DNA of 64,000 nucleotides from WLMZ01 sp043753895 (lineage in GTDB: Bacteria > Actinomycetota > Acidimicrobiia > Acidimicrobiales > Ilumatobacteraceae), in contig JAYUWK010000066.1 of the NCBI GenBank assembly GCA_043753895.1, positions 50,404 to 114,403 on the forward strand, read 5' to 3'. A model generated the notes under the pieces. That model was not told the DNA's origin. It was given only the letters and a program-made list of their open reading frames with translations, and ran no database searches. Made by a program: the position numbers and the translations under genes. Numbering within the stretch: position 1 is the stretch's first letter; each line of letters begins with the position of its first letter. This document shows, one piece after another, positions 45,512-53,095 of the stretch.

Positions 45512-46168
45512 ATGCGTATCACCCTGCCATCGGGCACCCCTGCCGAAATCGCCCAGCCCGTCAGCGGACTGGCCAAGGCCGGCTTGGTGATCGCGCCGGA
45601 CATCTTCGGTCTGCGTCCGCTGTACGACGAGATGGTCCAACGCCTGGCCGACGAGTGGCAGGTCGTCATTTGCGCGATCGAGCCGTTCCCTGGCCACGAG
45701 CTGCCCGCTGACATCGAACCGCGCTTTGCATTGGTATCAAAGATCGACGACGAGACCCACCTGCGCGATCTGCTCGAAGGTGCCGACGCAATCGGCTGCG
45801 ACACGGTGAACCTGCTCGGGTACTGCCTCGGTGGGATGTATTGCCACAAAGCATCCCGCTCGGATCGGTTTGCGCGTATCGTCAGCTTCTACGGCATGAT
45901 CCGCGTGCCAGAGGCCTGGAGCAGCCCGACACAGGGTGAGCCACTGGACTATCTCGCGAGCGGCCATGCCGACCGGGTGCTCGCCATCGTGGGCGGTCAC
46001 GATCAGTACACGCCACCGGCCGATGTCGATGCCCTCGCCTCCACGGGTGTCACCGTGGTGCGCTACCCCGATGCCGAGCACGGTTTCGCGCACGATCCAT
46101 CTCGCCCGGCCTATCGGCCCGACGACGCCGCCGACGCGTATCGGCGTGCGTTCGACTGGTTGAGATAA
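45512..46168 (+). CDS. Dienelactone hydrolase family protein
   Basis: 218 residues of alpha/beta hydrolase fold. The nucleophile is the Cys in LLGYCLGGMY; the acid is Asp in VGGHDQYTPP and the base His in DAEHGFAHD, the dienelactone hydrolase triad. In aromatic breakdown these enzymes open dienelactones, but many homologues act on other esters. No catechol genes are nearby, so the substrate is open. Confidence 0.88.
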   Translation: MRITLPSGTPAEIAQPVSGLAKAGLVIAPDIFGLRPLYDEMVQRLADEWQVVICAIEPFPGHELPADIEPRFALVSKIDDETHLRDLLEGADAIGCDTVNLLGYCLGGMYCHKASRSDRFARIVSFYGMIRVPEAWSSPTQGEPLDYLASGHADRVLAIVGGHDQYTPPADVDALASTGVTVVRYPDAEHGFAHDPSRPAYRPDDAADAYRRAFDWLR

Positions 46169-46192
46169 GCGGCTGGCAACGCCTCGGCTTGC

Positions 46193-46855
46193 TCAGCGCG
46201 AGCGGAGTTCAAGGCGATCGCGCATCTTGATCGTGTAGCGCCGATCATGTTGCTCCAGCCAGCCCAGACGGATGAAGCTGGCAATGGCCTTGTTCACGCG
46301 CTCGCGCGAGGCGCCGACCATCCCCGCCAGTTCCTCCTGTGTCACCGGCAGCAGGAACGAATCGCGATTGTCGGCAAGTTCGAGAAGTCGTTTTGCTGTA
46401 CGGCCGGTGACATCGAGGAACACGGAGTCGGCAAGGGCTTCGTTGGTCTCGCGCAGGCGACCAGCGAGCAACCGCGTGACACCCCACAACAGGGCAGGGT
46501 TCGCGTTGAACATGGAGACGACACCGGCATATGGAATGGCCAGCACAGTGGACGGTTCGAGTGCGCGGGCATTAGCCGAGCGAGCGCCGTGGTCGAGCAT
46601 GGGCATCTCACCAAACAGATCGCCGGGGGTCATCAGACCCACCATGGTCTCGCGATTGTCGATCGGGTTGGCGATGGCCACAGCGACGCGGCCGGTGAGC
46701 ACCACGTAGAGCGCATCGCTCTCGTCGCCCTCGTGGAAGAGCACGTCGCCGCGAACCAGCGACTGCTCGGATGCAGTCGCGAGGATCGCCTGTAACTCCT
46801 CGCGACTGGCATCGGCAAAGAATTCGGTCTGATCAAGAACGTCGTCGTGAGCCAT
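46193..46855 (-). CDS. Crp/Fnr family transcriptional regulator
   Basis: 220 residues. An N-terminal cyclic-nucleotide-binding beta-roll (FHEGDESDALYVVLTGRVAVAI, PGDLFGEMPMLDHGARSANARA) is followed by a helix-turn-helix (TQEELAGMVGASRERVNKAIASF). The phosphate-binding cassette GEMPMLDHGARSANA is close to that of cAMP-binding members. It is divergent from ispD with 31 bp between starts, so it may act on that promoter or its own. With the cyclase at 11505 it suggests cAMP-based control. Confidence 0.92.
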   Translation of the reverse strand: MAHDDVLDQTEFFADASREELQAILATASEQSLVRGDVLFHEGDESDALYVVLTGRVAVAIANPIDNRETMVGLMTPGDLFGEMPMLDHGARSANARALEPSTVLAIPYAGVVSMFNANPALLWGVTRLLAGRLRETNEALADSVFLDVTGRTAKRLLELADNRDSFLLPVTQEELAGMVGASRERVNKAIASFIRLGWLEQHDRRYTIKMRDRLELRSR

Positions 46856-46886
46856 GGCAACCGCGACGGTACTACCGTGAACACCC

Positions 46887-47528
46887 ATGTCACAGACCGT
46901 GCGCGAGAAAGTGTGGACCATCGTGGTCGCCGGCGGGTCGTCGCAGCGGTTCGGACGACCCAAACAGTACGAGGCACTCGGCGCATCACGGGTGCTCGAC
47001 TGGTCGATGAGCACCGCCCGTACAGCCTCCGACGGGGTGGTGCTTGTCGTGCCCGCAGACGATGCCGCCAACGAGGATGGAGTTGCGGGCGGCGCGACCC
47101 GCAGCGAATCGGTTCGCAATGGTCTTGCGGCAGTCCCTGCAGATGCAACGATCATCTGCGTGCACGATGCCGCCCGGCCATTTGCGTCACCCATCTTGTA
47201 CGCAACCGTCGTGGCCGCCGTCGTCGGCGGGGCTGACTGTGCGGTGCCAGGCATTGCTGTCACTGACACCATCAAGGTCGTCGACTCGGCCGGGTCGGTC
47301 GTCACGACACCCGACCGCTCGTCGCTGCGTGCCATCCAGACGCCGCAAGCCTTTCGCGCCTCGGTGTTGCGCGCGGCCCACGCGCTCGACGGAGACAGCA
47401 CCGACGACGCAGCACTGGTCGAGGCGCTGGGCGCGACAGTCGTCGTTGTGCCCGGCGAGGACGACAATCGTAAGATCACCTTTCTCGCAGATCTCGAGTG
47501 GGCACGCACCAAGGCAGGGCTGAGATGA
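46887..47528 (+). CDS. ispD: 2-C-methyl-D-erythritol 4-phosphate cytidylyltransferase
   Basis: 213 residues. The nucleotide-binding start VVAGGSSQRFGRPKQYEAL, the motif VHDAARPFASP and the end DNRKITFLADLEWA are those of IspD. It joins MEP to CTP in isoprenoid synthesis. The stop overlaps the ispF start (ATGA), the common ispD-ispF pairing. Confidence 0.96.
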   Translation: MSQTVREKVWTIVVAGGSSQRFGRPKQYEALGASRVLDWSMSTARTASDGVVLVVPADDAANEDGVAGGATRSESVRNGLAAVPADATIICVHDAARPFASPILYATVVAAVVGGADCAVPGIAVTDTIKVVDSAGSVVTTPDRSSLRAIQTPQAFRASVLRAAHALDGDSTDDAALVEALGATVVVVPGEDDNRKITFLADLEWARTKAGLR

Positions 47529-48025
47529 CACTGCCCATGATCAGGGTCGGTCAAGGTTTCGACATCCATCGTTTCAGCGACGATCCCGAACGCGCACTCG
47601 TGCTGGGTGGCGTCGTGTTCGAAGGCGAGCGCGGGCTGGATGGCCACAGTGACGCCGACGCGGTCGCCCACGCCGTGACCGACGCCTTGCTCGGTGCCGC
47701 TGGGCTCGGCGATATCGGCCAGCACTTTCCCGATACCGATGCCCGGTGGAAGGGTGCCGATTCGCTGGTGTTGCTTCGCCACGCGGCGGGTTTGGTCACC
47801 GACGCTGGTTGGATGATCGGCAACGTCGACTGTTCAGTGGTCTGTGAGCAGCCGAAGTTGGCGCCTCGGCGTGACGAAATGCAACAACGTCTCAGCGCGG
47901 CCGCTGGCGCACCGGTCACGGTGAAGGGTCGCCGTGCCGAGGGCCTTGGAGCACTCGGACGCACCGAGGGAATCGCCTGTTGGGCTGTCGCAGTGATCCT
48001 GCGAGAAGCAAATCAGCCGCAATAG
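47525..48025 (+). CDS. ispF: 2-C-methyl-D-erythritol 2,4-cyclodiphosphate synthase
   Basis: 166 residues. Metal-site motifs GQGFDIHRF and GLDGHSDADAVAHAVTDALLGAAGLGDIG are diagnostic, as is QPKLAPRRDEM. It cyclises CDP-ME 2-phosphate in the MEP pathway. ATG at 47525 overlaps the ispD stop; ATG 47537 is a possible shorter start. Confidence 0.96.
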   Translation: MTLPMIRVGQGFDIHRFSDDPERALVLGGVVFEGERGLDGHSDADAVAHAVTDALLGAAGLGDIGQHFPDTDARWKGADSLVLLRHAAGLVTDAGWMIGNVDCSVVCEQPKLAPRRDEMQQRLSAAAGAPVTVKGRRAEGLGALGRTEGIACWAVAVILREANQPQ

Positions 48026-48051
48026 CGCGGCGCGGACAGTAAGGAACTCTC

Positions 48052-49089
48052 ATGGCGCCTCGTGGTGCATCTTCAGGCAAGGGCCGCCCGAGCGGGCGTT
48101 CCACCTCCGGCAGCTCGGGTGGCGGTTCGCCACGTCCGAGCGGCGGCAAGCAGTCCAGTTCGCGTTCCACGAGCGGTGCCCGTTCGACCGGCGGCGGCGG
48201 CGGCGGCGGCGGACGCACCAGCGGCGGCCCACGCTCAGCGTCGTCGAGCAAGACGGGTTCGCGTCAGTTCAACTCCCGCGGCGCAGGGCGCACAGGCGGG
48301 GTCACCCGTCCCGGCGAAGCGCCGGTCCGCAAGCCCGACAAGACACTCGGCGGCGAGCAGGTCGAGGGTCGACAGGCCGTTCGCGAGTTGCTGATCGCCG
48401 GCAAGCGCAAGATCAAAGAAATCTGGATCGCCTCTGACCTCGATGAGAACGATGTCATTGGCGACATCGTGCAACTCGCCAAGAACGAGCGCGTGATGTT
48501 GCTCGAGGTCAATCGGCGCAAGCTCGATGCCGTCGCCCGCAGCGAGGCTCCTCAGGGTGTCATCGCCTTCGCAGGCTCGCTTCCCGAGGCAGATTTCGCT
48601 GACATGATCAAACGTCGCGCCGGACGTGCACCGTTTCTGGTCGCTGTCGACGGTGTCACCGATCCGGGCAACCTCGGTGCACTGTTGCGCTGCTGCGACG
48701 GCGCTGGGGTCGATGGCGTGGTGCTACCTCGGCACCGCGCGGTACACATCACACCCACCGCCGCCAAGGCTGCCGCTGGCGCCGTGGAGCACGTACCGAT
48801 GGCCGTGGTGGGCGGGCTCCCACAGGCCCTCATTCGTATGAAGGATGCCGGCATTTGGATCATCGGTCTCGACGATGCTGCCGATCGGAGCCTGTTCGAG
48901 ATCGGTGAACTGGCCACCGAGGGCGTCTGCCTGGTGCTCGGCGCCGAGGGTGCCGGCCTGTCGCGGCTTGCGCGTGAGCGTTGCGACATGATCGTCAGCA
49001 TCCCGATGCGCGGCCGCCTCTCGTCTCTCAACGTGTCGGCAGCGGCAGCCCTCGCCTGCTACGAGATTGCGCGCGCCCGCACAACCTGA
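48052..49089 (+). CDS. 23S rRNA 2'-O-methyltransferase RlmB/TrmH type, with long basic tail
   Basis: 345 residues. The first 85 or so are Ser/Gly/Arg-rich and disordered. A SpoU substrate-binding domain follows (GRQAVRELLIAGKRKIKEIWIA), then the knotted SPOUT domain with DGVTDPGNLGALLRCCDGAG, CLVLGAEGAGLSRLARERCD and IPMRGRLSSLNVSAAAALA. It methylates rRNA ribose, probably G2251 in the peptidyl-transferase P loop as RlmB does. It lies 26 bp after ispF on the same strand. The basic tail may bind RNA. Confidence 0.92.
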   Translation: MAPRGASSGKGRPSGRSTSGSSGGGSPRPSGGKQSSSRSTSGARSTGGGGGGGGRTSGGPRSASSSKTGSRQFNSRGAGRTGGVTRPGEAPVRKPDKTLGGEQVEGRQAVRELLIAGKRKIKEIWIASDLDENDVIGDIVQLAKNERVMLLEVNRRKLDAVARSEAPQGVIAFAGSLPEADFADMIKRRAGRAPFLVAVDGVTDPGNLGALLRCCDGAGVDGVVLPRHRAVHITPTAAKAAAGAVEHVPMAVVGGLPQALIRMKDAGIWIIGLDDAADRSLFEIGELATEGVCLVLGAEGAGLSRLARERCDMIVSIPMRGRLSSLNVSAAAALACYEIARARTT

Positions 49090-49128
49090 CCGTGCACACC
49101 CAACATCTGCCTTGGTGTGGAGATGGGT

Positions 49129-49500
49129 TCAGGACGGCGGGATGACGGCCCAGCCACGGCGCTCGAGCTCGTCGGCGAGCACCTCGGCCGGGATACCGCG
49201 CAAGAGTGCCGCTCGTTCGGTGTCGATGCGCGCTTGGGCCTTGACCGCGCGAGGGTCATCGAAGGCAGGGGTGGCACCGGACTCGGCGGCACCGGACTCG
49301 GCGGCCTCGGCCTCGTTCGTGAGCCGCTCGATGAGCTCAACCGCCTCGGGACCGGTGAACTTGCCCTTGGCCTGTCGCTGGGTGAACCCATAGCGATGCC
49401 GCGCAGTCGCGAAGTCGAAGCCGTCGTTGTTCAGCAGCTCGAGAATGAGCGCGATCTGTTTGGCCGAAGCAGGCGGCCCCGATTGCTGTCCGAAACTCAT
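49129..49500 (-). CDS. Small conserved-looking hypothetical protein
   Basis: 123 residues. The N-terminal half (SAKQIALILELLNNDGFDFATARHRYGFTQRQ) looks helical and may bind nucleic acid. The middle is an Ala/Glu/Ser-rich linker containing a 15-bp DNA duplication (SGAAESGA), and the C-terminus ends GIPAEVLADELERRGWAVIPPS. I do not recognise a family. It is divergent from the PPOX gene and convergent with the rlmB-type gene. Confidence 0.65.
   Translation of the reverse strand: MSFGQQSGPPASAKQIALILELLNNDGFDFATARHRYGFTQRQAKGKFTGPEAVELIERLTNEAEAAESGAAESGATPAFDDPRAVKAQARIDTERAALLRGIPAEVLADELERRGWAVIPPS
49273..49302. repeat. 15-bp tandem duplication inside a small gene
   Basis: Two perfect copies of GGCACCGGACTCGGC lie head to tail and insert SGAAESGAA into the linker of the 123-residue protein. 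The length stays in frame. Confidence 0.85.
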
Positions 49501-49536
49501 CCGGACACTCTACGGGCACGCAGTAATCTGCGGAGC

Positions 49537-50148
49537 GTGGCCAACATCTGCACCATCGCCGAACTGGAGGCGCTGTACGACGACGCCGTGCCCGCTTCGC
49601 GCATCAAGGAACTCGATCACCTCACCGACGAGCATCGCGCCTATGTCGACGCGTCGCCGTTCGTGGTCGTGGCCACGGCGGGTCCGGGCGGGCTCGACTG
49701 CTCGCCGCGCGGTGACCCGGCCGGCTTCGTGCGAGTGGTCGATGAACGCACACTGATGATGCCCGACCGGCGCGGCAACAACCGACTCGACAGCCTCCGC
49801 AATCTCGTCGTCGACCCGCGTATCGGGCTGTTGTTCCTCGTGCCCGGAGTCGGCGTCACGTTGCGCATCAACGGCACGGCGACGATCTGCACAGATCGCG
49901 ATCTGTGCGCCAGCTTCGCAATGGTCGGCAAACTCCCCGCATCGGTGATCGTGGTCACCACCACCTCGGTCTACACGCAGTGCCCAAAGGCTCTGATCCG
50001 TTCGAGGCTGTGGGATCCGGAGCAGTTCCGTGACCCGGGCGAGCTGCCATCGGTGGGTCAGGTCATGCAGGCCATCAACGCTGGCGAGTTCGACGGCAAG
50101 GCATACGATGAGGCATACCCCCAGCGCGTGCGCGAGACCATCTACTGA
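49537..50148 (+). CDS. Pyridoxamine 5'-phosphate oxidase-like FMN protein (MSMEG_1061 type)
   Basis: 203 residues from GTG at 49537, preceded by GGAG. The split-barrel flavin pattern appears as SPFVVVATAGPGGLDCSPRGDPAGFVRVVD and LMMPDRRGNNRLDSLRNLV, with the C-terminal YTQCPKALIRSRLWDPE typical of this subgroup. Members bind FMN or F420 and act on unknown substrates. The longer frame from 49117 runs antisense to the gene at 49129 and is rejected. Confidence 0.85.
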   Translation: MANICTIAELEALYDDAVPASRIKELDHLTDEHRAYVDASPFVVVATAGPGGLDCSPRGDPAGFVRVVDERTLMMPDRRGNNRLDSLRNLVVDPRIGLLFLVPGVGVTLRINGTATICTDRDLCASFAMVGKLPASVIVVTTTSVYTQCPKALIRSRLWDPEQFRDPGELPSVGQVMQAINAGEFDGKAYDEAYPQRVRETIY

Positions 50149-50166
50149 CGCACCGGTAGCGGAATA

Positions 50167-50182
50167 ATACCCCTACGGGTAT
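50167..50182. promoter_or_regulatory. CsoR/CstR-type operator before persulfide dioxygenase gene
   Basis: ATACCCCTACGGGTAT has perfect arms ATACCC/GGGTAT and lies 36 bp before the start at 50219. It is nearly identical to the site at 51661-51676 ahead of the repressor gene. CsoR-family repressors bind G/C-tract palindromes of this kind. Confidence 0.8.
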
Positions 50183-50218
50183 GGTTGTCACTGCTGAACT
50201 TCACAGGAGCAATGTTGC

Positions 50219-51610
50219 ATGTTCTTCCGTCAGTACTACCTCGACTGCCTGTCGCACGCGAGCTACCTCGTCGGTGATACCACCACCGGCAACGCTGTCG
50301 TCGTCGACCCGCAGCGCGATATCGCCGAGTACGTCGCCGACGCAGAGACGCATGGATTAACGATCGTGTATGTCCTTGAGACGCACTTCCACGCCGATTT
50401 TCTGTCGGGACATCTGGAACTCGCCGGCGCTACCGGTGCGACGATCGGCTATGGCAGCGCAGCCGCCGGACGCGTCGAATTCCCCATCGAGACCTATACC
50501 GACGGAGCGCTCATCGAGCTCGGCGAGGTCGTGCTCCAAGTGCTCGAAACACCGGGCCACACACCAGAGTCGATCAGCGTGGTGATGTACCCCACCGGAC
50601 TGGCGGACGCACCATACGGCGTGCTCACCGGAGACACGTTGTTCATCGGCGATGTCGGCCGCCCCGATCTGCTCGCCTCTGTCGGTGTCACCGCCGACCA
50701 CATGGCACGCCTGCTGTTCCATTCGCTCCGCGAACGACTGATGACACTTCCCGACGAGACACGGGTATTCCCGGCTCACGGCGCCGGATCGGCCTGCGGA
50801 AAGAACTTATCGACCGAGACCGTGTCCACCATCGGCGAGCAACGGCGCATGAACTACGCGCTGGCACCGCTGAGCGAGGATGCATTCGTGGAGGCCGTCA
50901 CCCAGGGCCAGTCAGTGGCACCGCTGTACTTCTCGTTTGCCGCCAATCGCAACCGCGAGCGGCACGAGCTGATGAGCGACGACACACGGGTCGAGGGCCT
51001 CACCATCGAGCAGGTGCTCGCCCACCAGAGCGCAGGCGCAATCGTGCTCGACAGTCGCAATGACGTTTCGTTCGCGGCCGGGCACCTACGCAGCTCGGTG
51101 AACGTGGGCCTCGGCGGCCGCTTCGCCGACTATGCGGGCCAGATCATGCAACCCGGCACACCAATCGTGCTGATCACCGATCCCGGCCACGAGTCAGAGG
51201 CCAGGGTTCGCCTCGCAAGGATCGGATTCGACAACGTCATCGGCGCGCTCAGCAATCCTGTCGCCACGTTCCTCGCCCATCCCGAACATGTGGAACAGCT
51301 CTCACGCCTGTCCGCCGAGGCACTGGCAGAACGTCTGGACACCGTGGCCAACATTGCCCTCATCGACGTACGCAACCCGGGCGAGGTAGCACTCGGAGCC
51401 ATCCCCGGAGCACGCAACATCGGCCTACCCGAGTTGTTCAGGCGACTCGACGATCTCGATCCTCGGATGCCCACGGTGGTGTATTGCGCGGGCGGGTACC
51501 GATCGGCAATCGCATCGAGCCTGTTGCGTTCGAAGGGGTTCGCCGACGTGTCCGATCTGATCGGCGGCTACACCGCCTGGGCGACCATGCAACGCTCGCT
51601 CATGAACTGA
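50219..51610 (+). CDS. Persulfide dioxygenase-like MBL protein fused to two rhodanese domains
   Basis: 463 residues. The N-terminal ETHE1-like domain has THFHADFLSGH, GHTPES, GDTLFIGDVGRPDL and FPAHGAGSACGK as metal and thiol-binding sites. Two rhodanese domains follow. The first (about 255-345) has Asp where the active Cys should be (VLITDPGHE) and is probably inactive. The second (about 355-463) keeps the Cys loop VVYCAGGYRS. It should oxidise persulfides such as GSSH or low-molecular-weight thiol persulfides and shuttle sulfane sulfur. The operator upstream and CstR-like gene downstream support sulfide-stress control. Confidence 0.92.
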   Translation: MFFRQYYLDCLSHASYLVGDTTTGNAVVVDPQRDIAEYVADAETHGLTIVYVLETHFHADFLSGHLELAGATGATIGYGSAAAGRVEFPIETYTDGALIELGEVVLQVLETPGHTPESISVVMYPTGLADAPYGVLTGDTLFIGDVGRPDLLASVGVTADHMARLLFHSLRERLMTLPDETRVFPAHGAGSACGKNLSTETVSTIGEQRRMNYALAPLSEDAFVEAVTQGQSVAPLYFSFAANRNRERHELMSDDTRVEGLTIEQVLAHQSAGAIVLDSRNDVSFAAGHLRSSVNVGLGGRFADYAGQIMQPGTPIVLITDPGHESEARVRLARIGFDNVIGALSNPVATFLAHPEHVEQLSRLSAEALAERLDTVANIALIDVRNPGEVALGAIPGARNIGLPELFRRLDDLDPRMPTVVYCAGGYRSAIASSLLRSKGFADVSDLIGGYTAWATMQRSLMN

Positions 51611-51660
51611 CTACTGTTGGTTTGCGGATCATCAGGTTCGCAAGCAATCGTGCACTACAC

Positions 51661-51676
51661 ATACCCCTACAGGTAT
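51661..51676. promoter_or_regulatory. CsoR/CstR-type operator before the repressor gene
   Basis: ATACCCCTACAGGTAT differs from the site at 50167 by one base. It lies 46 bp upstream of the repressor start, consistent with autoregulation. Confidence 0.8.
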
Positions 51677-51721
51677 ATCTGAGATACCCTCTGAGAGTAC
51701 CGAGCGCAAAGGGTGACGTGC

Positions 51722-51991
51722 ATGGACATTCCCGAGGAAACGGTTGCGGATCTCACACGGCGGCTGCGTCGCGCGGAGGGCCAGATCAGGGGAATTCAGC
51801 AGATGCTCGCCGAAAGCCGTGATTGTCGAGACATCGTCACGCAGATGTCCGCAGCGAGTAAGGCGATCGATCAGGCGGGCTTCCTGCTCGTGGCCAGCGG
51901 GCTCACGTGGTGCTTGGCCAATCCCGACGAATCTGCCGCCGAAGGCTATTCGCTCGAGGATGTGCAACGCATGTTCATGAAGCTGTCCTGA
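51722..51991 (+). CDS. CsoR/FrmR-family repressor, CstR-like persulfide sensor
   Basis: 89 residues, all-helical DUF156 fold (RLRRAEGQIRGIQQMLAESRDCRDIVTQM). Cysteines are at 35 and 64, 29 apart as in CstR. The His that completes the copper site in CsoR is Gly here (residue 60), so copper sensing is unlikely. By family CstR forms Cys-Cys polysulfide bridges with persulfides and leaves DNA. Matching operators lie before this gene and the dioxygenase gene. ATG 51722 is preferred to GTG 51713 because of AAAGGG spacing. Confidence 0.88.
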   Translation: MDIPEETVADLTRRLRRAEGQIRGIQQMLAESRDCRDIVTQMSAASKAIDQAGFLLVASGLTWCLANPDESAAEGYSLEDVQRMFMKLS

Positions 51992-52098
51992 CGCAACGAC
52001 AAACTGCCACGCACCATGACGCTACGCATCCGGTCCGTGGCTCGATCTCCGAGAGTGAGTTGTTGCCCCAAGCTCGCGCGCGGGGCCAACGGCCTGAC

Positions 52099-52136
52099 GG
52101 TCGCACCGCCGCAGAAGAACTGCAAGCGGTGCGACC
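52099..52136. terminator. Hairpin between convergent repressor and cold-shock genes
   Basis: Perfect 11-bp arms GGTCGCACCGC (52099-52109) and GCGGTGCGACC (52126-52136) enclose 16 bases that can form a further GCAG/CTGC stem. It sits between genes that converge, so it may end transcription from both sides. There is no U tract, so intrinsic action is not certain. Confidence 0.6.
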
Positions 52137-52150
52137 ACAGGCTCAGTGAA

Positions 52151-52351
52151 TTAGATGAGGCGAACCTTCTGGGCTTCTTCGCCCTTCTTGCCCGGGGCAA
52201 CCTCGAACTCAACGGTGTCACCCTCGTTGAGTGACTTGTAGCCATTGCCCTCGATATTGGAGAAGTGCACGAACACGTCGGCACCACCCTCACGAGAAAT
52301 GAAGCCGAAACCCTTTTCGGCATTGAAAAACTTCACGGTACCTGTGGTCAT
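52151..52351 (-). CDS. Cold shock protein (CspA family)
   Basis: 66 residues with RNP motifs GTVKFFNAEKGFGFI and DVFVHFSNI. It binds single-stranded RNA/DNA and acts as an RNA chaperone. It stands alone on the minus strand with about 190 bp of non-coding sequence before its start, long enough for the structured leader usual for csp genes. Confidence 0.96.
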   Translation of the reverse strand: MTTGTVKFFNAEKGFGFISREGGADVFVHFSNIEGNGYKSLNEGDTVEFEVAPGKKGEEAQKVRLI

Positions 52352-52546
52352 TACGTTTCCTAACAGAATGAGTCACCGACGGCGCTCAAGGATTGACGCT
52401 ATCCCCGTACGAGCCGCAACGGTCACGAGATCTCAGAACGTTCATCTTCACATGGTCGATCATCTCGAGGAAGCAACTGCGACGGCGGCCACGTTGCGGT
52501 ACCGTGCCGGCATGTTCAGCACGCGATCGACAACCGACGGAACCTC

Positions 52547-52993
52547 GTGAGCCGACTCGAAGAAGTTGGCGAACGCGATGGTTGGCGTTGCTGGATCTGT
52601 GACGAGCCGGTTGATCCCAATATGTCTGTGAACGACGCGCGCGGACCCAGCATCGACAGCGTCACCACCAAGAGCAAGGGTAAGCCGGCGTCGGCACCGG
52701 AGCGACTCGCGCACCGCGCGTGCAACACCCGCAAAGGCGCGGTCACGCCTGTGATTCCATGGTCGGCAGGTCTGTTCGTGGTGGACCCAGCGGTCATTCT
52801 GATGAGCGTCGACCGGTTGCAACGCAAGGGTGGGCGAGAGATCATGGCCCGTTGCCCAACACGATCCGACGCCGACACCGCGGCATCGTGGCTCGTCGAC
52901 CGTGTATCCCGATTACGACCCGAACTCGCCGTCACCACGCAGGTGGAAGCCGGTGGCGGTCAGTTCTTGTTGGTGTTGGTGTTGCGCACGTGA
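52547..52993 (+). CDS. HNH-like zinc-finger protein, catalytic motif degenerate
   Basis: 148 residues from GTG at 52547. The N-terminal half has CWICDEPVDP and later AHRACNTRKG, the treble-clef Cys pairs and NxxK end of HNH nucleases. The His-bearing strand of true HNH proteins reads SIDSVTTKSKG here, without the catalytic His. It is probably a DNA-binding or inactive relative. The C-terminal half is an uncharacterised alpha/beta region. Confidence 0.7.
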   Translation: MSRLEEVGERDGWRCWICDEPVDPNMSVNDARGPSIDSVTTKSKGKPASAPERLAHRACNTRKGAVTPVIPWSAGLFVVDPAVILMSVDRLQRKGGREIMARCPTRSDADTAASWLVDRVSRLRPELAVTTQVEAGGGQFLLVLVLRT

Positions 52994-53025
52994 CACATTC
53001 GGGCCGGCAGGGAGCCGACCGTAAA

Positions 53026-53095
53026 GATCAGGGCGTGGCGATGAGGGAGTGGCGATGAGGGAGTGGTGATGAGGGAGTGGTGATCAGGGCGTGCC
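53026..53095. repeat. 14-bp tandem repeat (five copies)
   Basis: Five units of 14 bp run from 53026 to 53095. The three central copies are GATGAGGGAGTGGC or the same ending T; the two outer ones begin GATCAGGGCGTG. The last copy reaches into the 3' end of the convergent hydrolase gene and holds its stop codon. It looks like a small minisatellite, not a CRISPR, since there are no spacers. Confidence 0.85.

Noticed and set aside
49117..49536. Extended start for the PPOX-like gene
   Set aside because: The region is antisense to a 123-residue gene and lacks the flavin-fold pattern; GTG 49537 with GGAG fits.
53026..53095. Possible CRISPR array
   Set aside because: The units are directly adjacent with no spacers and are only 14 bp long.
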